This document shows positions 22,341-34,503 of a stretch of DNA of 64,000 nucleotides, piece by piece. This DNA is from Brasenia schreberi (taxonomy: Eukaryota > Streptophyta > Magnoliopsida > Nymphaeales > Cabombaceae). Position 1 is the stretch's first letter; each line of letters opens with the position of its first letter. Under the pieces are notes generated by a model. The model had not been told where the DNA came from and did not search any database. It was given only the letters and a program-made list of their open reading frames with translations. The DNA lies in assembly GCA_036023115.1 (NCBI GenBank), contig JAYKKT010000074.1, positions 6,583,501 to 6,647,500 of the forward strand, written 5' to 3'. The position numbers and the translations under genes were made by a program.

Positions 22341-23325
22341 TATATTTTCATTTAAGAAAAAAACTTCACAAAAATACTCTAAGGTAGACGTGATTGGTTC
22401 CTAACTGGTTGGATAGTTTCAATTCAAATCAGATTAGTCTAGGAACCGGTGAAACTAGAATCGAGACTCACTCAGTCTGGTTTCAGTTTCACCTTTTTCA
22501 CTACCGAAACTGTCGGTTTCAAACTGTAGGTTTTGGTATTTAAAAAAAAAATAATTAAAATTTATTTATTTTTTATAAAATTATTGCTTTTAGACGGTTC
22601 CTGACCCAAATCGAGACCGATTGTTCCAAAACTGTAATTGGAACTGATTTTGGGCTGGTTCAGTTACTGTTCTAGGTTTTGAGTGAATCAGAATTGAACA
22701 TGTCTACTCCAAGGTTTTGGAGTTTTTTAATTTGATCATTGTGGTTTGAAAACGAGTTATCTTTTGGTTTTATCGATTTAGTCTAAATGCCTAACGTTGT
22801 AATGCTGTTATTCACATAACTTGTCACGTGAATTTATATTAGTGGACTAAGCTGTCATGTCAATATCACTTGATATCACATTAAATGTCACATCAACTTA
22901 TATTTATTATTATATTAAATATTGATTAATATTAACTGTAAATATTAATAAATATTAAGTAATTTTAACATTATTAATTATTGTATGTTAGACTTAATAA
23001 TACTAAAGTTGTATTGCAATCTTAATTTAATAATATTTAAATATTAATGAATATTTGATATTTTCATACTACTAATTATTGTATATTTAATAATATTGAA
23101 GTTATATTAGTAAGTTTCAATTTAAAATTTAATAGTACTTAAATATTATTTAAATTTAAATTTGAATATTAATTAATCTTAAATATTCTTCCCTACACTT
23201 GAATATGTCTTCCACGTGATCTATGGGTCATGCGGTTAGTGTTCAGGCTCACAACAGTTTTGAAGGGATTAAATTAAAAAACTCAAAAACTTAAGGTTAT
23301 TTTTGTGAAGTTTTTCTTTTATTTA
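22341..23325. mobile_element. Long-TIR MITE-like element, interrupted by a second MITE
   Basis: The right arm, read in complement, is TTAAATAAAAGAAAAACTTC, ACAAAAATAACCTTAAG, TTTTTGAGTTTTTTAATTTA (about 23255-23325). The left arm has the same order (AAGAAAAAAACTTCACAAAA, then GTTTTGGAGTTTTTTAATTT) but is split by 322 bp. Its AT-rich interior has no ORF. Outer limits are approximate because no clear target duplication was identified. Confidence 0.55.
22385..22706. mobile_element. Nested hAT-type MITE, 322 bp
   Basis: Starts TAGACGTGATTGGTTC and ends with the complement of TAGACATGTTCAATTC. It is flanked by 8-bp duplications CTCTAAGG (22377-22384) and CTCCAAGG (22707-22714), with one mismatch. 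Removing it restores the continuity of the outer element's left arm. An 8-bp duplication is the hAT hallmark. The interior contains self-similar GGAACCGGT / GAAACCG motifs and no ORF. Confidence 0.7.
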
Positions 23326-24825
23326 ACAAAAAGTTGAATATATTATAAAAGTAGGAAATTATTATAAAAGAGAAAAAACAAATACTGTATGGTAACAGAC
23401 TAATCATATGGTAAGCTATGCTAAGGACCGATTAATGGGTGATTGATCTACAGTTTATGTTGATTGAAGGTGAAACTGTGCAGGTTTGGCTAAGCCGGAT
23501 TTCGTACAACTTTTGTAAACCATGCCCGATTACTTAATCTGGTTATAACGGGCTTGGTACGCACGGGATTTGTTTTAACCCGACTTCTTGACAGTCCTAA
23601 TCAGTAAGCTTTCACGTGCTCTAACTTTGGATCATATTTTTGGCTCCGTGAGATCTCTCATGATGACATGAACTAGACATGATCGGTTTCGGTTTCCATT
23701 TTTTAACTGTTGGTTTGAGTCTTAAATTATCTGGAACTAGAAAAAATATTAAAAGTTTTAAAATTTTGAAAAATTATAAAAAGTTATAGGGAACTACCAT
23801 TTCTGGTTTCGGATCACTTTCCCTGAAGATGAACCAGAAACAAGCTGGGCCCTGCTCTAGGTTCAGTTTGACAGGTTATTGTTGAAATCGCTGGGCCGGT
23901 TCGAAGGCCATGTCTAATGAGATTTGTGTTTGGCATTTTGATGTTCGTATTGTAAGCGTTTGCGGGATAAGTTGCATTTTTCTCTGTTAATATAGACTGT
24001 GAGGCTGCCCTCCCTAGCTTTGTCTTGTTCCCTCCTCTCCTCTTTTTTTTTTGTGACCGACTGCTCTCAGTCCTAGCTCTTCTGCAGCTCCCCTCTTTTC
24101 TGTTCTCGCTTTCAGATGCCATCTTTCAGTCATGTTTCCTTTTCATCCGTTGGTCACTTTTTTTTCTTTGTTCTAGTTATTCTCTTTGCCCACTTGTTCG
24201 ATTGACCCTACCCTCTTCACCTTTTAAACTTTCTTTTCTCCTGCAGAAAGATCGATATCAATTTATTTCATTAACAATGAAAACGAAGGAAAACTGTACA
24301 TTAAAGAAGTCGCATTTGGACTCTTCTATTAAGGGGTCTCTCTCTCTCTGCATCTTAAGTTTCATGTGCAAATGATACAAAAGGTAAATACAGATTCGTA
24401 GAAACTTAGGCTTATTTTCAAGCTGGTGATGATAAAGAACAGGCTGGAGATACCCAAAACCTGCTCCATAGTACTTCATGTTTCAGCATAAAGCGCTCAC
24501 TTTTAATGCTTGCTTTTCTGCTAACACCCTAGCAGCTAGTGATTTGTGTGGAGTAGGAACTTGAACTATCGTTCTTCGAAACTAACCTGATAAAAAAGAG
24601 GCTGGAGGGAAGCATTTTGAAATTGGAAAAGGTGGAACCAACTATGAGCCAATCAAGGAACCTTTCCTATGTAATGTATTTTGTCATTCTTTGAAGCCCA
24701 CAGAAATTGTACTCCAAAACTTGCTGGCCCCCATTTTGGAATTTCCTACACCTTACAATTTGAACGATAAAGTTCACAATGGAAGATTTCAATGGGTCCC
24801 AGATATCTAAGGCTATAGTGAGCCA
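23326..24825. other. Intergenic, nothing recognised
   Basis: AT-rich then CT-rich sequence (about 24000-24200) with chance ORFs up to 116 codons. No splice-consistent coding pattern, terminal repeats or RNA genes were found. Confidence 0.45.
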
Positions 24826-24952
24826 AATGAACCAAACATAAATAATCTAGCTTATGTTGAGTTAACTGCTGGTACATGATCGAGCTTTATGGGGCGAGGG
24901 GAATCCATGTTGCCAACTCCATCTAGTATGAGAGAGGCTTTGTTGTTGTTGT
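24826..24952 (+). mobile_element. 5'-truncated LINE 3' tail with (TTG)n
   Basis: TTATGTTGAGTTAACTGCTG, GTACATGATCGAGCTTTATG, AATCCATGTTGCCAACTCCA, ending GGCTTTGTTGTTGTTG. It has the same 3' end as the copy at 21055-21176, plus orientation. Confidence 0.75.
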
Positions 24953-25957
24953 ATGAACTATGAACGTTGAACATGTTCATGCGATCTTTGTAATTTCATA
25001 AGAAATTTGGTTTGAACCTAACAAAACCTAGTTTGAACCAAGTTCTGCTCGTTTGAATTTTTCTGTGTTTTGTTCACGTTCAAAACACCCTGGGCACTCC
25101 AAGTTCCTCGTGCAAACCTGTTCAGATTTCAAGCAAAAAGAGAGAAATAGACGCATGACGTTGCATTGCGGTGCTTGTAGTGACTAAGGGAGTCATTGAA
25201 CAATAAATATATCGTTTATACCAAGGGATTTACTTACAGTTAAATCTGCTCTCATGGTCTCTCTCTGTGGAGAGGGAAAAGAACTGCACATTCTTCCATT
25301 CTGCGGAAGCTTGATACATCTTTGAATTTGATTGATTTTATTCAGTATCTGAAGACATTTTATTAATTAGTCATACCTGCGTTGTGTTTTACATGTTGGG
25401 ATGTATCTGAAGGATATAAAGTATCTGAATCCAGTTAAAACATATCGCTTTGGTTATCACTATTGGCATTTTACCTCTTCTTTTGAATCCAAATCAATTG
25501 ATTACCCTAGTATCTAATTAGTGGATTTAGTAAAGACAGGCCAATTCAAATTCAATTTTTTAGACCCTAACCCTGAAAGGGAACTTCAGCAGTTTGGTTA
25601 TCTGTAGATGAGGAAAACATCAATAAGACAGTTCGTGTGTTGCAATATGAAGTAAGATTGGGTATAGCGCAGTAGATATGGCGTCGCAATATGAATGCCT
25701 AACAAACAGTAGTGAACCAACCAACACCTTCTGAGAATGCTGTTAGTGTGTGCACATGGTGCTGGCCCACCTGGCCGGTGGTTGCTCAGCACACGAATCT
25801 GAAATGTCTGAAACGAAGAATCATTGTTTCGAATTTCTGATGACAGAAGGTAAACCACCAAAGTCTATATTCGGCCTGACATCGAAATTGAATACACCCT
25901 TTATACCAATTCATGCGTTGCAGGTTTAGTATCTATCATCATTCATTTATACACATT

Positions 25958-25994
<37 letters not shown>

Positions 25995-26040
25995 TGCATT
26001 GCAGGTTTAGTACCTATCATCATTCATTGATACACATTCA

Positions 26041-26073
<33 letters not shown>

Positions 26074-26672
26074 GCACCAATTCGCAGCTGTCTGGCAGAA
26101 TTGGTCTGCCTTGCTGACAAAAGGAAGTTCCTGAGTATTGCCTGGACTTTACTGTTAGGAGCCATCTGCGGCTGTGCACGAGCTGTTGAAGTCCTTGTGG
26201 GATGTACCTTTATGATGAGGTGCCTTAGTGCGTCCACTTCGCCCGGAAACCGAGTTAGGATTTTATGTTTTGCTCCATCATGGGTATCCAAAGTTGACCA
26301 TATTATTTAGCAAGTGAATGAACTGAAAATTTTCTTAGGTTTTGAAATTTTCACACACGCACACACACAATAGACTCTGGGTGTTTGTGTGTTATATGTG
26401 TGTCTTTAACATCAGATGCACATTTTCAGGTAGACTCCAGCATGCAGATAGGATTGGCATTGTTTTCAGAAGAAATCAAGCTTTAATTTAGCACTGAGTA
26501 CTTGCAAGGCCATCTTATAATAAAAGTATGGTTTACTAACATCTCTTTGTCAATAGAAGCGTACTAAAATAATAAACCTTTAAAGTTCTAGCTTTTACGG
26601 CTCATCTAAAGCACGTATCAAGTTCAGTAAAGAGGCATTCAAATTTCATATAATGCATGCGCTCGTGCACAT

Positions 26673-26743
<71 letters not shown>

Positions 26744-27046
26744 CTGAAATTTTCTAAATGATTTGAACACTTAGAATTAACAAATACACGGGTGAGAAAC
26801 TGAAGTTGTGGAAACATAGAGCCAAAAGCTGCGTTTATTGCCAAAGCCAATATTATTATTAGATACAACAGCAATCACATAATCCCTATACAAACTCTAT
26901 GTAAAATGAACTTTATGTAATAATGCTAATAATAATTGATTATTGTTCTCAACAAAAATTTGACGATTAAACCTTTTAGTTCTACGCCAGCAACCATTTA
27001 CCTAGATCATGCTAGAGAACGTGTATTCCACAGTTGTGTCTAAACT
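24953..27046. other. Intergenic with simple and tandem repeats
   Basis: No gene recognised. Positions 25912-25992 and 25993-26052 are a tandem duplication (GCAGGTTTAGTATCTATCAT... recurs 81 bp on), each copy ending in a GT tract; (GT)n lies at 25960-25993, (GA)n at 26052-26074 and (AG)n at 26677-26741. Translated ORFs here are repeat artefacts such as poly(Leu-Ser). Confidence 0.6.
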
Positions 27047-30000
27047 CTAAAGCACCACTCTAGTGTCGTTGCATACTGTTTCAAATATCTCCGAGCACAC
27101 ACTGGAAAATGCTGTCATTGCCTGAAATACACCAGGCAATCCAGTTTGGATGTTGTTCAACGTCATTGCCCGAGTTACCTGCACAGCCTTTGTGTGCTTT
27201 AAACGCTCCTCCTCAGCACGTCTTCGGCATGATGCCACCACTAACCTCTTCTCTGCAAGGGGGTCCCTTGCATCAATGGTTGCTGGATCTGATCCACTTC
27301 CTGGTATATCGATCCCTGCCAGCGAGTATGAGCTCACTGTGCCATAGAATTTCTTCTCAACTGCTCGCAGGGATGTCGCCTTCTTCTCAAACTCTCTTGC
27401 TGCTGCTTCAGATCGTTTCCGACACCTAAGCTCCTCTGATTGCTGCAGGGCAATTGCTTGCACAACGGTGACCAAGCTCTTGATTGCTTCAGATGCAACA
27501 GTGTCTGGGAGGCGATCCACAGCATGTCTCCACTCTTCACATAGGGAGGAGACGTGTGAGGCAGATTCAGAGGCAGCAGGAGCTGTGGTGCCGGGAGCAT
27601 TTTCTGATAAGTCATCAAGGCGGTAGAAAGTGAGCCTGAGCCAAGAATTCAAAGAGTGAATGTAGTCACGGTGGTGCTTTATTAGTCGATAGAAGGAAGA
27701 TTGCCAGCCAGAGACAGCGAGTTGGAGATGGTGGGTCGACTGACGATGAAGATCTGAAGTTGAGTCTCCAGCAGCAGACCGGTTTATGAGGCCACGAACC
27801 TGCTGAACTATATCATTTTGGATCTCATGAAAAATATTCATGGATTTCCACATCCTCATCAATCTGCATGAAGCACCAGGTGATGCCATTCAATGCATAT
27901 ATTTATATACATAGTAATCAGTATTTTTGTCCTACATGAGCGACAAGAGAGTGACTGGGGACCCATGCGAGTGCAAGAGGGAGCTGTTTTACCTCGGCTA
28001 AGAGAGTCTAAACAATGGGAATTAGTTAACATTTTACACCCTCAGACTATGTTAACATAAAGACGTCACAATTGTTGAGTGACAGTTTGTCCCAGTATGC
28101 TAGTCTTTGATATAGGAAAACAGAGAGAAGCAGGAAGATGATATCTATCTATCTATATATTATATATGAATGTATGTATATATGTATGTATTTTGTGAGT
28201 ACGTAGAAACAGATAGAGAAGAAGAATGAGGTAAAGGGAGAATGTTGTTACCCATGGCATAGATCAACCAGTTGAGGGCTAAGTTCAGTGTCTCTGACAG
28301 TAGTAATGGCAGAGGAAGTTGTGTTCACAGCCTGGGAAGACACCATTATAAGCGACTGCAGCTTCTTTATAGCAGCCTTTGTCTTGTCCAGCTTGACCTC
28401 CTTTTCTCCTCGGTACTCTTGGCTCTGTAATGAATGCAGTTTCTTTTCATGTTCTATTTTTGCAGCTTCTCTTGCCTGCATCACAGGAGTATCACCGTTT
28501 CCTTCAAGGAATACACAAGCATCCACATGGTTGTGATGACATGAACTCATTTTTCTCAGATAATTGGTCTAATAGATAGGCTTTACTGACTGAAGATAGA
28601 AGATCATCCTGCCTCTAGATGCGGGGATTGGATATAGGCTGAGGAATCATGCCAATTGCAGTGGTAGGCTGAGGACCTTGATTAAAACTGACGGACAAGA
28701 TGAGGTGAATGCATGACATTCTCCCTTTGCACTGTTTTGTCTCTCCTTCTCTTTCTCTGAATCCCCCCATTCCCAGCTAAAGGCCACTTCTCATACTTCT
28801 CACCAGTTATAAGGAACTGCTGGATTATGGAGGAAGCGTGGGAGATCTTAGCAGTTGACTGGAGATTTGAATGGTGTTAAAGTAGCCGTTTTGCACAAAA
28901 GAAGAGGCTGAATTTTTTAATGATAACAGTACATGAAGAAAATTATCAGATTGCTCAAGGCCATCTGATCCCAACCAGGAAAGAACAGAAAGCTTCATCA
29001 TCATGCCAGGTTCTATGCAAGTCATACATCCAAAATGGCTAAAAATTTCATGAACAAGAGGAATAGTGTGTTCTCATAAATATAGATATTTCTTTTGAGA
29101 AAATAGAAAGTGATAGATTCCTCTCCAGAGCCACATGACAGCATTATACCAAAATCAATGCCTCGTATAAACAAGGCTCGGAATACAGAAAACAACAGCA
29201 AGTATATGCATCACCAGGTTTAATGTTGCCATGATGGACATCTAAGTACAATCCAATGCAGCATTTCTTTCTCAATAGCATTGTGCACAATCTCAATGCA
29301 GGGACTAGGAATTCATGTAAGAATTGCACGGATAACCAGCAGATGCTTACCTTGACTTCATCATAGAGCTTCTTTTCCCAAGCAAGGAGCTGCTCCAAAG
29401 TTGAACAGTGACTTTTCCGACCACCGGATTCTATCAGTGCTCCTGTCTTCATGCTGTACTTGATTGCCAGTGGTGGCTTCGATGTCCAGCTGGATGAAAG
29501 GTTGGTCAAGAGATTGTTTGAATGGTACACTTTCTCTGTGAACGAAGCAAAACCAATCATCAGAGGGACTGGATAGAAGAATTCCAACTAACCAACCAAA
29601 ACATGTTTGGCAGACAGAATCTTGGGCACTAGGCAATAGTTCACCATACTGTTGTCAGAAATAGAATTGAACCAGTTCTGAGTCTATGTGAAATTGACAC
29701 AAACCAGGACAGTTCAGGCCTCGCTGTTTTCTGCTTTGGCTTTAAGTTATTTAATTATTACATAATTTTATTGATTTTAGGTACAGAATTTCGAATACTA
29801 TCCAGAGTTATTCTACTTGATCACTTGTATGAACATTTTTTGGAAGAAAGATCGATCGAGAACTTACTATGATTCTGACAACATTGATTTCAACATTAAG
29901 AAAGAAAATTCCAACTGATCTTTCACTATTCATGCAGACTGAAGTCTAAGCCTCAATGAGACAGATTTGACTTTGATGTAAAGAGTGGAGGGTAAAGGCG

Positions 30001-32000
30001 TCATTTAGTCACTATTGCAGCTGGACTTCGGACATCTCCAAATCGTTGGGTTAGGTAAAATGTCCACTATTACTTTCACTATTTCATAATTGACGTTCAT
30101 GTCTCGGAGTATAAGATAATGCTTTTCCCTGTTCCCGGACCAATTCGAGAGAGGACAAATTAATAAAAATCAATCGCCAGGAGTTTTTAGAAATATTAGC
30201 AAAATAAAGATAGGAAAAGGGATCCACGAATCTTCAAAAAAGTACAGATAAAGCAAGTTTCCGAAAAACGAAAAACCGCCTGACTTTCTCTAGAATGACA
30301 AAAGGATACTGTTTCTTTCCGTAACTTGTCCAGACTTTATACAAATAATTGTGGCACGATTAAAAACACCAAAGAATAAAGCTGAGCAGTTGCCAGAAAG
30401 ACGACCAGATTCCGGCGAAGATGACGGAGGCAGGAAAATGCATTCTTTCGCGTTTTTTAAAGCGATTAGAAGTGGATCGCCTCCACTGGCTGAATCCGTG
30501 TGGGTACATTGCAAAAAGAAAGCTGGAAAAGATTGAGATTCCGAAGAAAAATAGGCGATTCCCACATGAATTGTTCCAGTGCTATAAAGAATTGATGCTG
30601 GAATATTATAAGTTTTATTACTTTAAGGGGCCAGGCTGCCTGAAACACGCCGGAGAATTTGGCAAACGTTCAGGGAACACTAAATATGCAAGGTCATGAG
30701 AGAAACTAACTTCGTCCCACTGGAAGGACCAAAACGGTCACAATTTTCACGTCGGTCCGCCAGAATCTGGCCAATTGATGCGACCAAATCTACGAGATCT
30801 TAAATGGAAGTTAAGCGAGTAAATTTTCCCAATTTCGTACCGAAAGAGAACGATTTGTTTCTCAGAAAATTTAGATCACGAACAAAAAGAAGAAATTCAA
30901 TGCAGGACTACGAGTCCGAGAAGATCACGAAAATTCTTACTTGTCAACTGCCGGAAACTCCGATCCAGCTGCTCTCTATCCGCCTCGAGAAACTCCGCCA
31001 CCTCCTTTCCGGCCTCCGCCGCCTTCACGAAGCATTCCTCAAGCGCCGCCGCGATCTCAGCTAGATCCTTGTGCCTCCTCACCAGCTTTAAATCACCCAC
31101 GCTCTCGCTCAATCCCGTCACCTCCTCATTGTCAGATCTCCGGCTGAACTTGTCCGTCACCGATTCCGCCGGCACCCAACTCTCCGATCGGAACTCGCCG
31201 TTCTCCAGTTCCCCTCCGGCGCCGTCCTCATCGTCCTCTGAGCTGCTCCCGCTGGTTGTGCAGCAATATCCATCTCCCCAGTCGCTGCATTGCACCTCCT
31301 CACGCTCTCCGCGAACGATGTCATGGTCATCGTCATGATCGCCGGATTTCGTCTCATCCAGTTGCCGGTAGAAGTCAGACCCCGGGGGCGACGGTGGATA
31401 AAAGTTCTCCCAGTTCCACATTGACGACGAAGATTGCGACGGAGACATATTGGAATAAACAGAATTCGGTTTCTCCGGGAATCGGGGTTTCCCAGTGAAC
31501 CGGTAATTGGAAGAACGAGAGGATTCGGAGACAGCATGAGTAGGCGACTCAGCGAAGGAGGTACGGATCGGTTTCCCGGCAACGTTTCCGGACGGTGGTT
31601 GTTTCGCCGGAGCTTGCGAATTTGCCGTAAAATTGGAAGAGAGAGAATGAGTGGGTGAATCAGCGAAGAAGGACGGGGGTTTTCGTTTTCCGGTGGGTGG
31701 GGGTTTGGCGGGATTCTGGTGATGGTGGGATGGATGAGATTTCAGGGGCGGAGGGGCCGAAGCGGTGGATGAGAGGGATCGATGGAGGAAGAGGGGCGGA
31801 GCGGCGTCGGACACGGCGAGAGACTCGCCGGAGGAGAAGTGAGTGAGGGCGGAGCCTGTGAGGCGGAGGTGGTGGAGGTAGTCGGAGTGAGCGGCTGCAA
31901 AGAGGTGGCGCGACTTCACAGCTTGCTTCATGAGGCGGCGACGCTCCCTGCACCGGCTCACCGTGTCCTCGCTCTCTAGCTTGGAACTGCCGCAACCCAT
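27047..32000 (-). CDS. DUF630/DUF632 protein (NRG2/APSR1-like family)
   Basis: Four exons on the minus strand: 32000-30941, 29535-29351, 28475-28252 and 27863-27047. All have GT-AG introns in phase and encode 761 aa. The start [17 protein letters not shown] is the DUF630 signature; Gly2 and Cys3 suggest N-myristoylation and acylation, so membrane attachment is likely. A Pro/Ser-rich and acidic linker follows (about 60-310). DUF632 spans roughly 310-750, with [19 protein letters not shown] across exons 2-3, [15 protein letters not shown] opening exon 4, and [20 protein letters not shown] near the end. Relatives include NRG2 in nitrate signalling and APSR1 in phosphate and root responses; the biochemical activity of the family is unclear, so no specific role is assigned. 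Length and domain order look complete. Confidence 0.92.
30421..30699 (+). other. Unsupported ORF in DUF632 intron 1
   Basis: A 92-codon ORF lies antisense within intron 1 (29536-30940) of the DUF630/632 gene. It has no motif, no signal peptide and no recognised family. It is listed only because intron 1 is 1.4 kb and otherwise empty; I regard it as probable chance. Confidence 0.1.
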
Positions 32001-32012
32001 TCTTGCTCTGTG

Positions 32013-32061
<49 letters not shown>
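32013..32061. repeat. (CA)n(GA)n microsatellite in the DUF632 gene leader
   Basis: About 8 CA units followed by about 16 GA units, ending 12 bp before the ATG of the minus-strand gene. On the coding strand it is a (TC)n(TG)n tract in the presumed 5' UTR. Further short GA/CA runs and CTCTAGAGAG motifs continue to about 32440. Confidence 0.9.
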
Positions 32062-32063
<2 letters not shown>

Positions 32064-33244
32064 CTTATGTGTTTATTGCCCGTGTACTCTCTAGAGGAAG
32101 AAATTCTTCACGCATATAGTGATCATTGCCCGAAGATGATCGATCGTGCCGTACCACACACACACAGAGACTATCTACTCTCTCTAGAGAGAGAATTCAT
32201 GACTCATTCGTCGATCATCCAGACAGTCGCAGTAGCCATCGTTTAAGACACACAGACACCGCTGTTTCTTGGCTATGTACTGTTTACAGAGAAAGCATTC
32301 TGCACCATCTACCGACCATCCACAGAGAGAGAGAGAGAGAGATGTTTCTAGCTACCTGCTGTTTAGAGATAAAAACATATTTCCCTTGACCATACACCAT
32401 CAACAGACAGAACTCTTTCTTACCCCTCAGAGAGAGAGAATAAATGATCCACTCATCTAGACCAGAATGCGTTAGATTGCTTGCATTCACCACTCTTTTC
32501 CACCCATCCATCACCGCTCAAACTTTCCTCCCTTTCAAGAAAACCTTTCTCAGAATTTTTATCTTTTTAAAATACAGGGCCTCTTTTCCTCAATTTCCTG
32601 CGTCTTTCCATCATGCCGTGGTTTGTCTTCCCTTGTTTCCACACGCTTTACATTACATAAAACTACTTCTCAAAATTCTGTGCTTTACCTTTTGGAGGCT
32701 ATTATGATTCGTACCGATGCCATGCCCCAACCCCTTTTATTTATTTCCCTTTTCTTTCACTCACTAGTAAAAGTCAAGGCTTGGGACTTTCGGTGACTCA
32801 TTAACTTTGGCCTTAGTCAACCTGGCGTTTTTTAGTTGGCCCGAGCCCGGAAGGGAACGGCACACCCATGTGGATCTGCTCAAGTTAATACAGATTTGTA
32901 TCCGAGATCCAATTCAGATGCAGGTGCCTGTGCCAACGGGACCCGAATCTCATATCAAGTACATTAAGGTAGATATGGGTTTTGGTTTGGAGCTGAGAGA
33001 GAAATGATTCATGTGTTTTAAACAGGTTGGGTGATCGTCGATCGTCTACCAATAAGAAAAAGCACCTTCAAGGACGCTGAAGGCCTTCAAAGTATTGGAA
33101 GGAAACCATGGTTCTAATATGGCACTATCACGAGATCAGATCGGTGAGGCCAACCATACATTGCGTGGTAAATAGTCTTGGACAAGAGTTTGCAGGTCTG
33201 CCTTCAAACATGAACGTATCAGAAAACCTAGCCCAAATGCGCGT

Positions 33245-33297
<53 letters not shown>

Positions 33298-34325
33298 CAT
33301 TTGGATATGGACTAGTATTTTGTTTTTCAAATCGGCTCCAATCAAAATCTGAATCCAGTTATGGGTGATTAATATGATTGAGTAAAGCTTGAACCTAGCC
33401 TGAGCCTTAACCATTTACAGCCGTTGTTTCCATGTGCTCATTAGTAGGTTTGGTCGATGGCTCAAGGTACAATAAATGTGAGCCATCATAATGTTTCATT
33501 ACTTGTGCAATAAATCTTGAGTGGTTCTTTTAGTGGGTTGTATTTAGATTTTTACCCAGATCTACTAACCAAAATGGGATGCAGATATATCGGATAGTAA
33601 AAAAGCCTCTTTTTTCAGCTTTTAGTATTATTATTTTTATTAAAATAAAAACCTCCTTTTTCAAGTTAAAGTTGGATCATATTCAAGTTGACCCGAACCC
33701 GGTGAGGTCGGCATAGGTTGTGCAAACTGACCCATCCAGTTAGGGTCGACCTGGTTTTACACGAACTCAAAGTGACGCAACCCATTTGCCACTCTAATGC
33801 AGTTGATCGGATAATACTCGCCGATGTCAGTTTGCCGTAGAGTGAGTTGAGTTCTTAAGTGAGTTCACGACACGAATCACTCGTGTCCTTGTGAGATAGA
33901 CTTCCATGCTCTCTTCTCCCTTTTCCTTGTGTACAACACAACTAGGACCAACCGACAGGAGACAGCCCAGCCAAGCTTGCTCAATCATGCATTCTAGAAA
34001 TTCCAAATGAGGATATTGGTTTTTAAAAAGAAATGTTTATAAGAAGTATATTCATGGTTGATTCAGTGAGTTTATATTGCAGAAGTATAATATAACCGTG
34101 GGCTATTCATCCACCCTAAACTACTGCATTGGGGGTCAGTGCAGTGGAAATGGCTCCCAGAAGCTATCCGGCCAATCGCGGGTTTGGCTGCACCGCCGGT
34201 TGCCCCTTGTACAAGCCAACCTCCAGGTCCTAGAGGGTTCCTGGATTCAGAGGTAAGCTCTTTTTACCTTATGAGTATATAAATATAAAGATGAATAAGT
34301 TTAGAAGAAAAAAAATTGACCATCT
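32062..34325. other. Intergenic spacer upstream of the DUF632 gene
   Basis: Presumed promoter side of the minus-strand gene (32062 to about 33000), rich in AGAGAG runs, then ordinary non-coding DNA. A compound (CA)n(TA)n microsatellite lies at 33246-33298. No gene or RNA was found. Confidence 0.5.
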
Positions 34326-34503
34326 CCAGTGGTGGATGTAGAATATTTTGTGGGGTGGGGCGAACTGCCTATTCAACCAATTGAGGTGGAGCGAATTATG
34401 TATAGTGTCCATCGATTCAATCAGTTCATGTAACTTTTTCATTTGTTTTCTAAATTTCAGGTGGAGCAGCCGCCCCACCTCACCTCAATGTAGATCCACA
34501 AGT
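34326..34503. mobile_element. Small hAT-like MITE, 178 bp
   Basis: Left end CCAGTGGTGGATGTAGAATA and right end (complement) ACTTGTGGATCTACATT are imperfect inverted repeats. Flanks GACCATCT (34318-34325) and GACTGTCT (34504-34511) match at 6 of 8 positions, which fits an old hAT target duplication. The interior contains complementary GGGGTGGGGCG / CGCCCCACCTCACC segments and no ORF. Confidence 0.5.

Noticed and set aside
26602..26874. ORF with a long Leu-Ser repeat, and similar ORFs at microsatellites (33136, 35672, 36169, 37445, 58313)
   Set aside because: They are translations of (AG)n, (CA)n or (TA)n tracts and not proteins.
30421..30699. 92-codon ORF in DUF632 intron 1 as a nested gene
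   Set aside because: No motif and no start context, and intronic chance ORFs of this size are common. It is kept only as a very low-confidence entry.
34120..34260. Possible SINE head (GCAGTGGAAATGGCTC, GGGTTTGGCTGC)
   Set aside because: The B box is a poor match, there is no A-rich tail and no target duplication.
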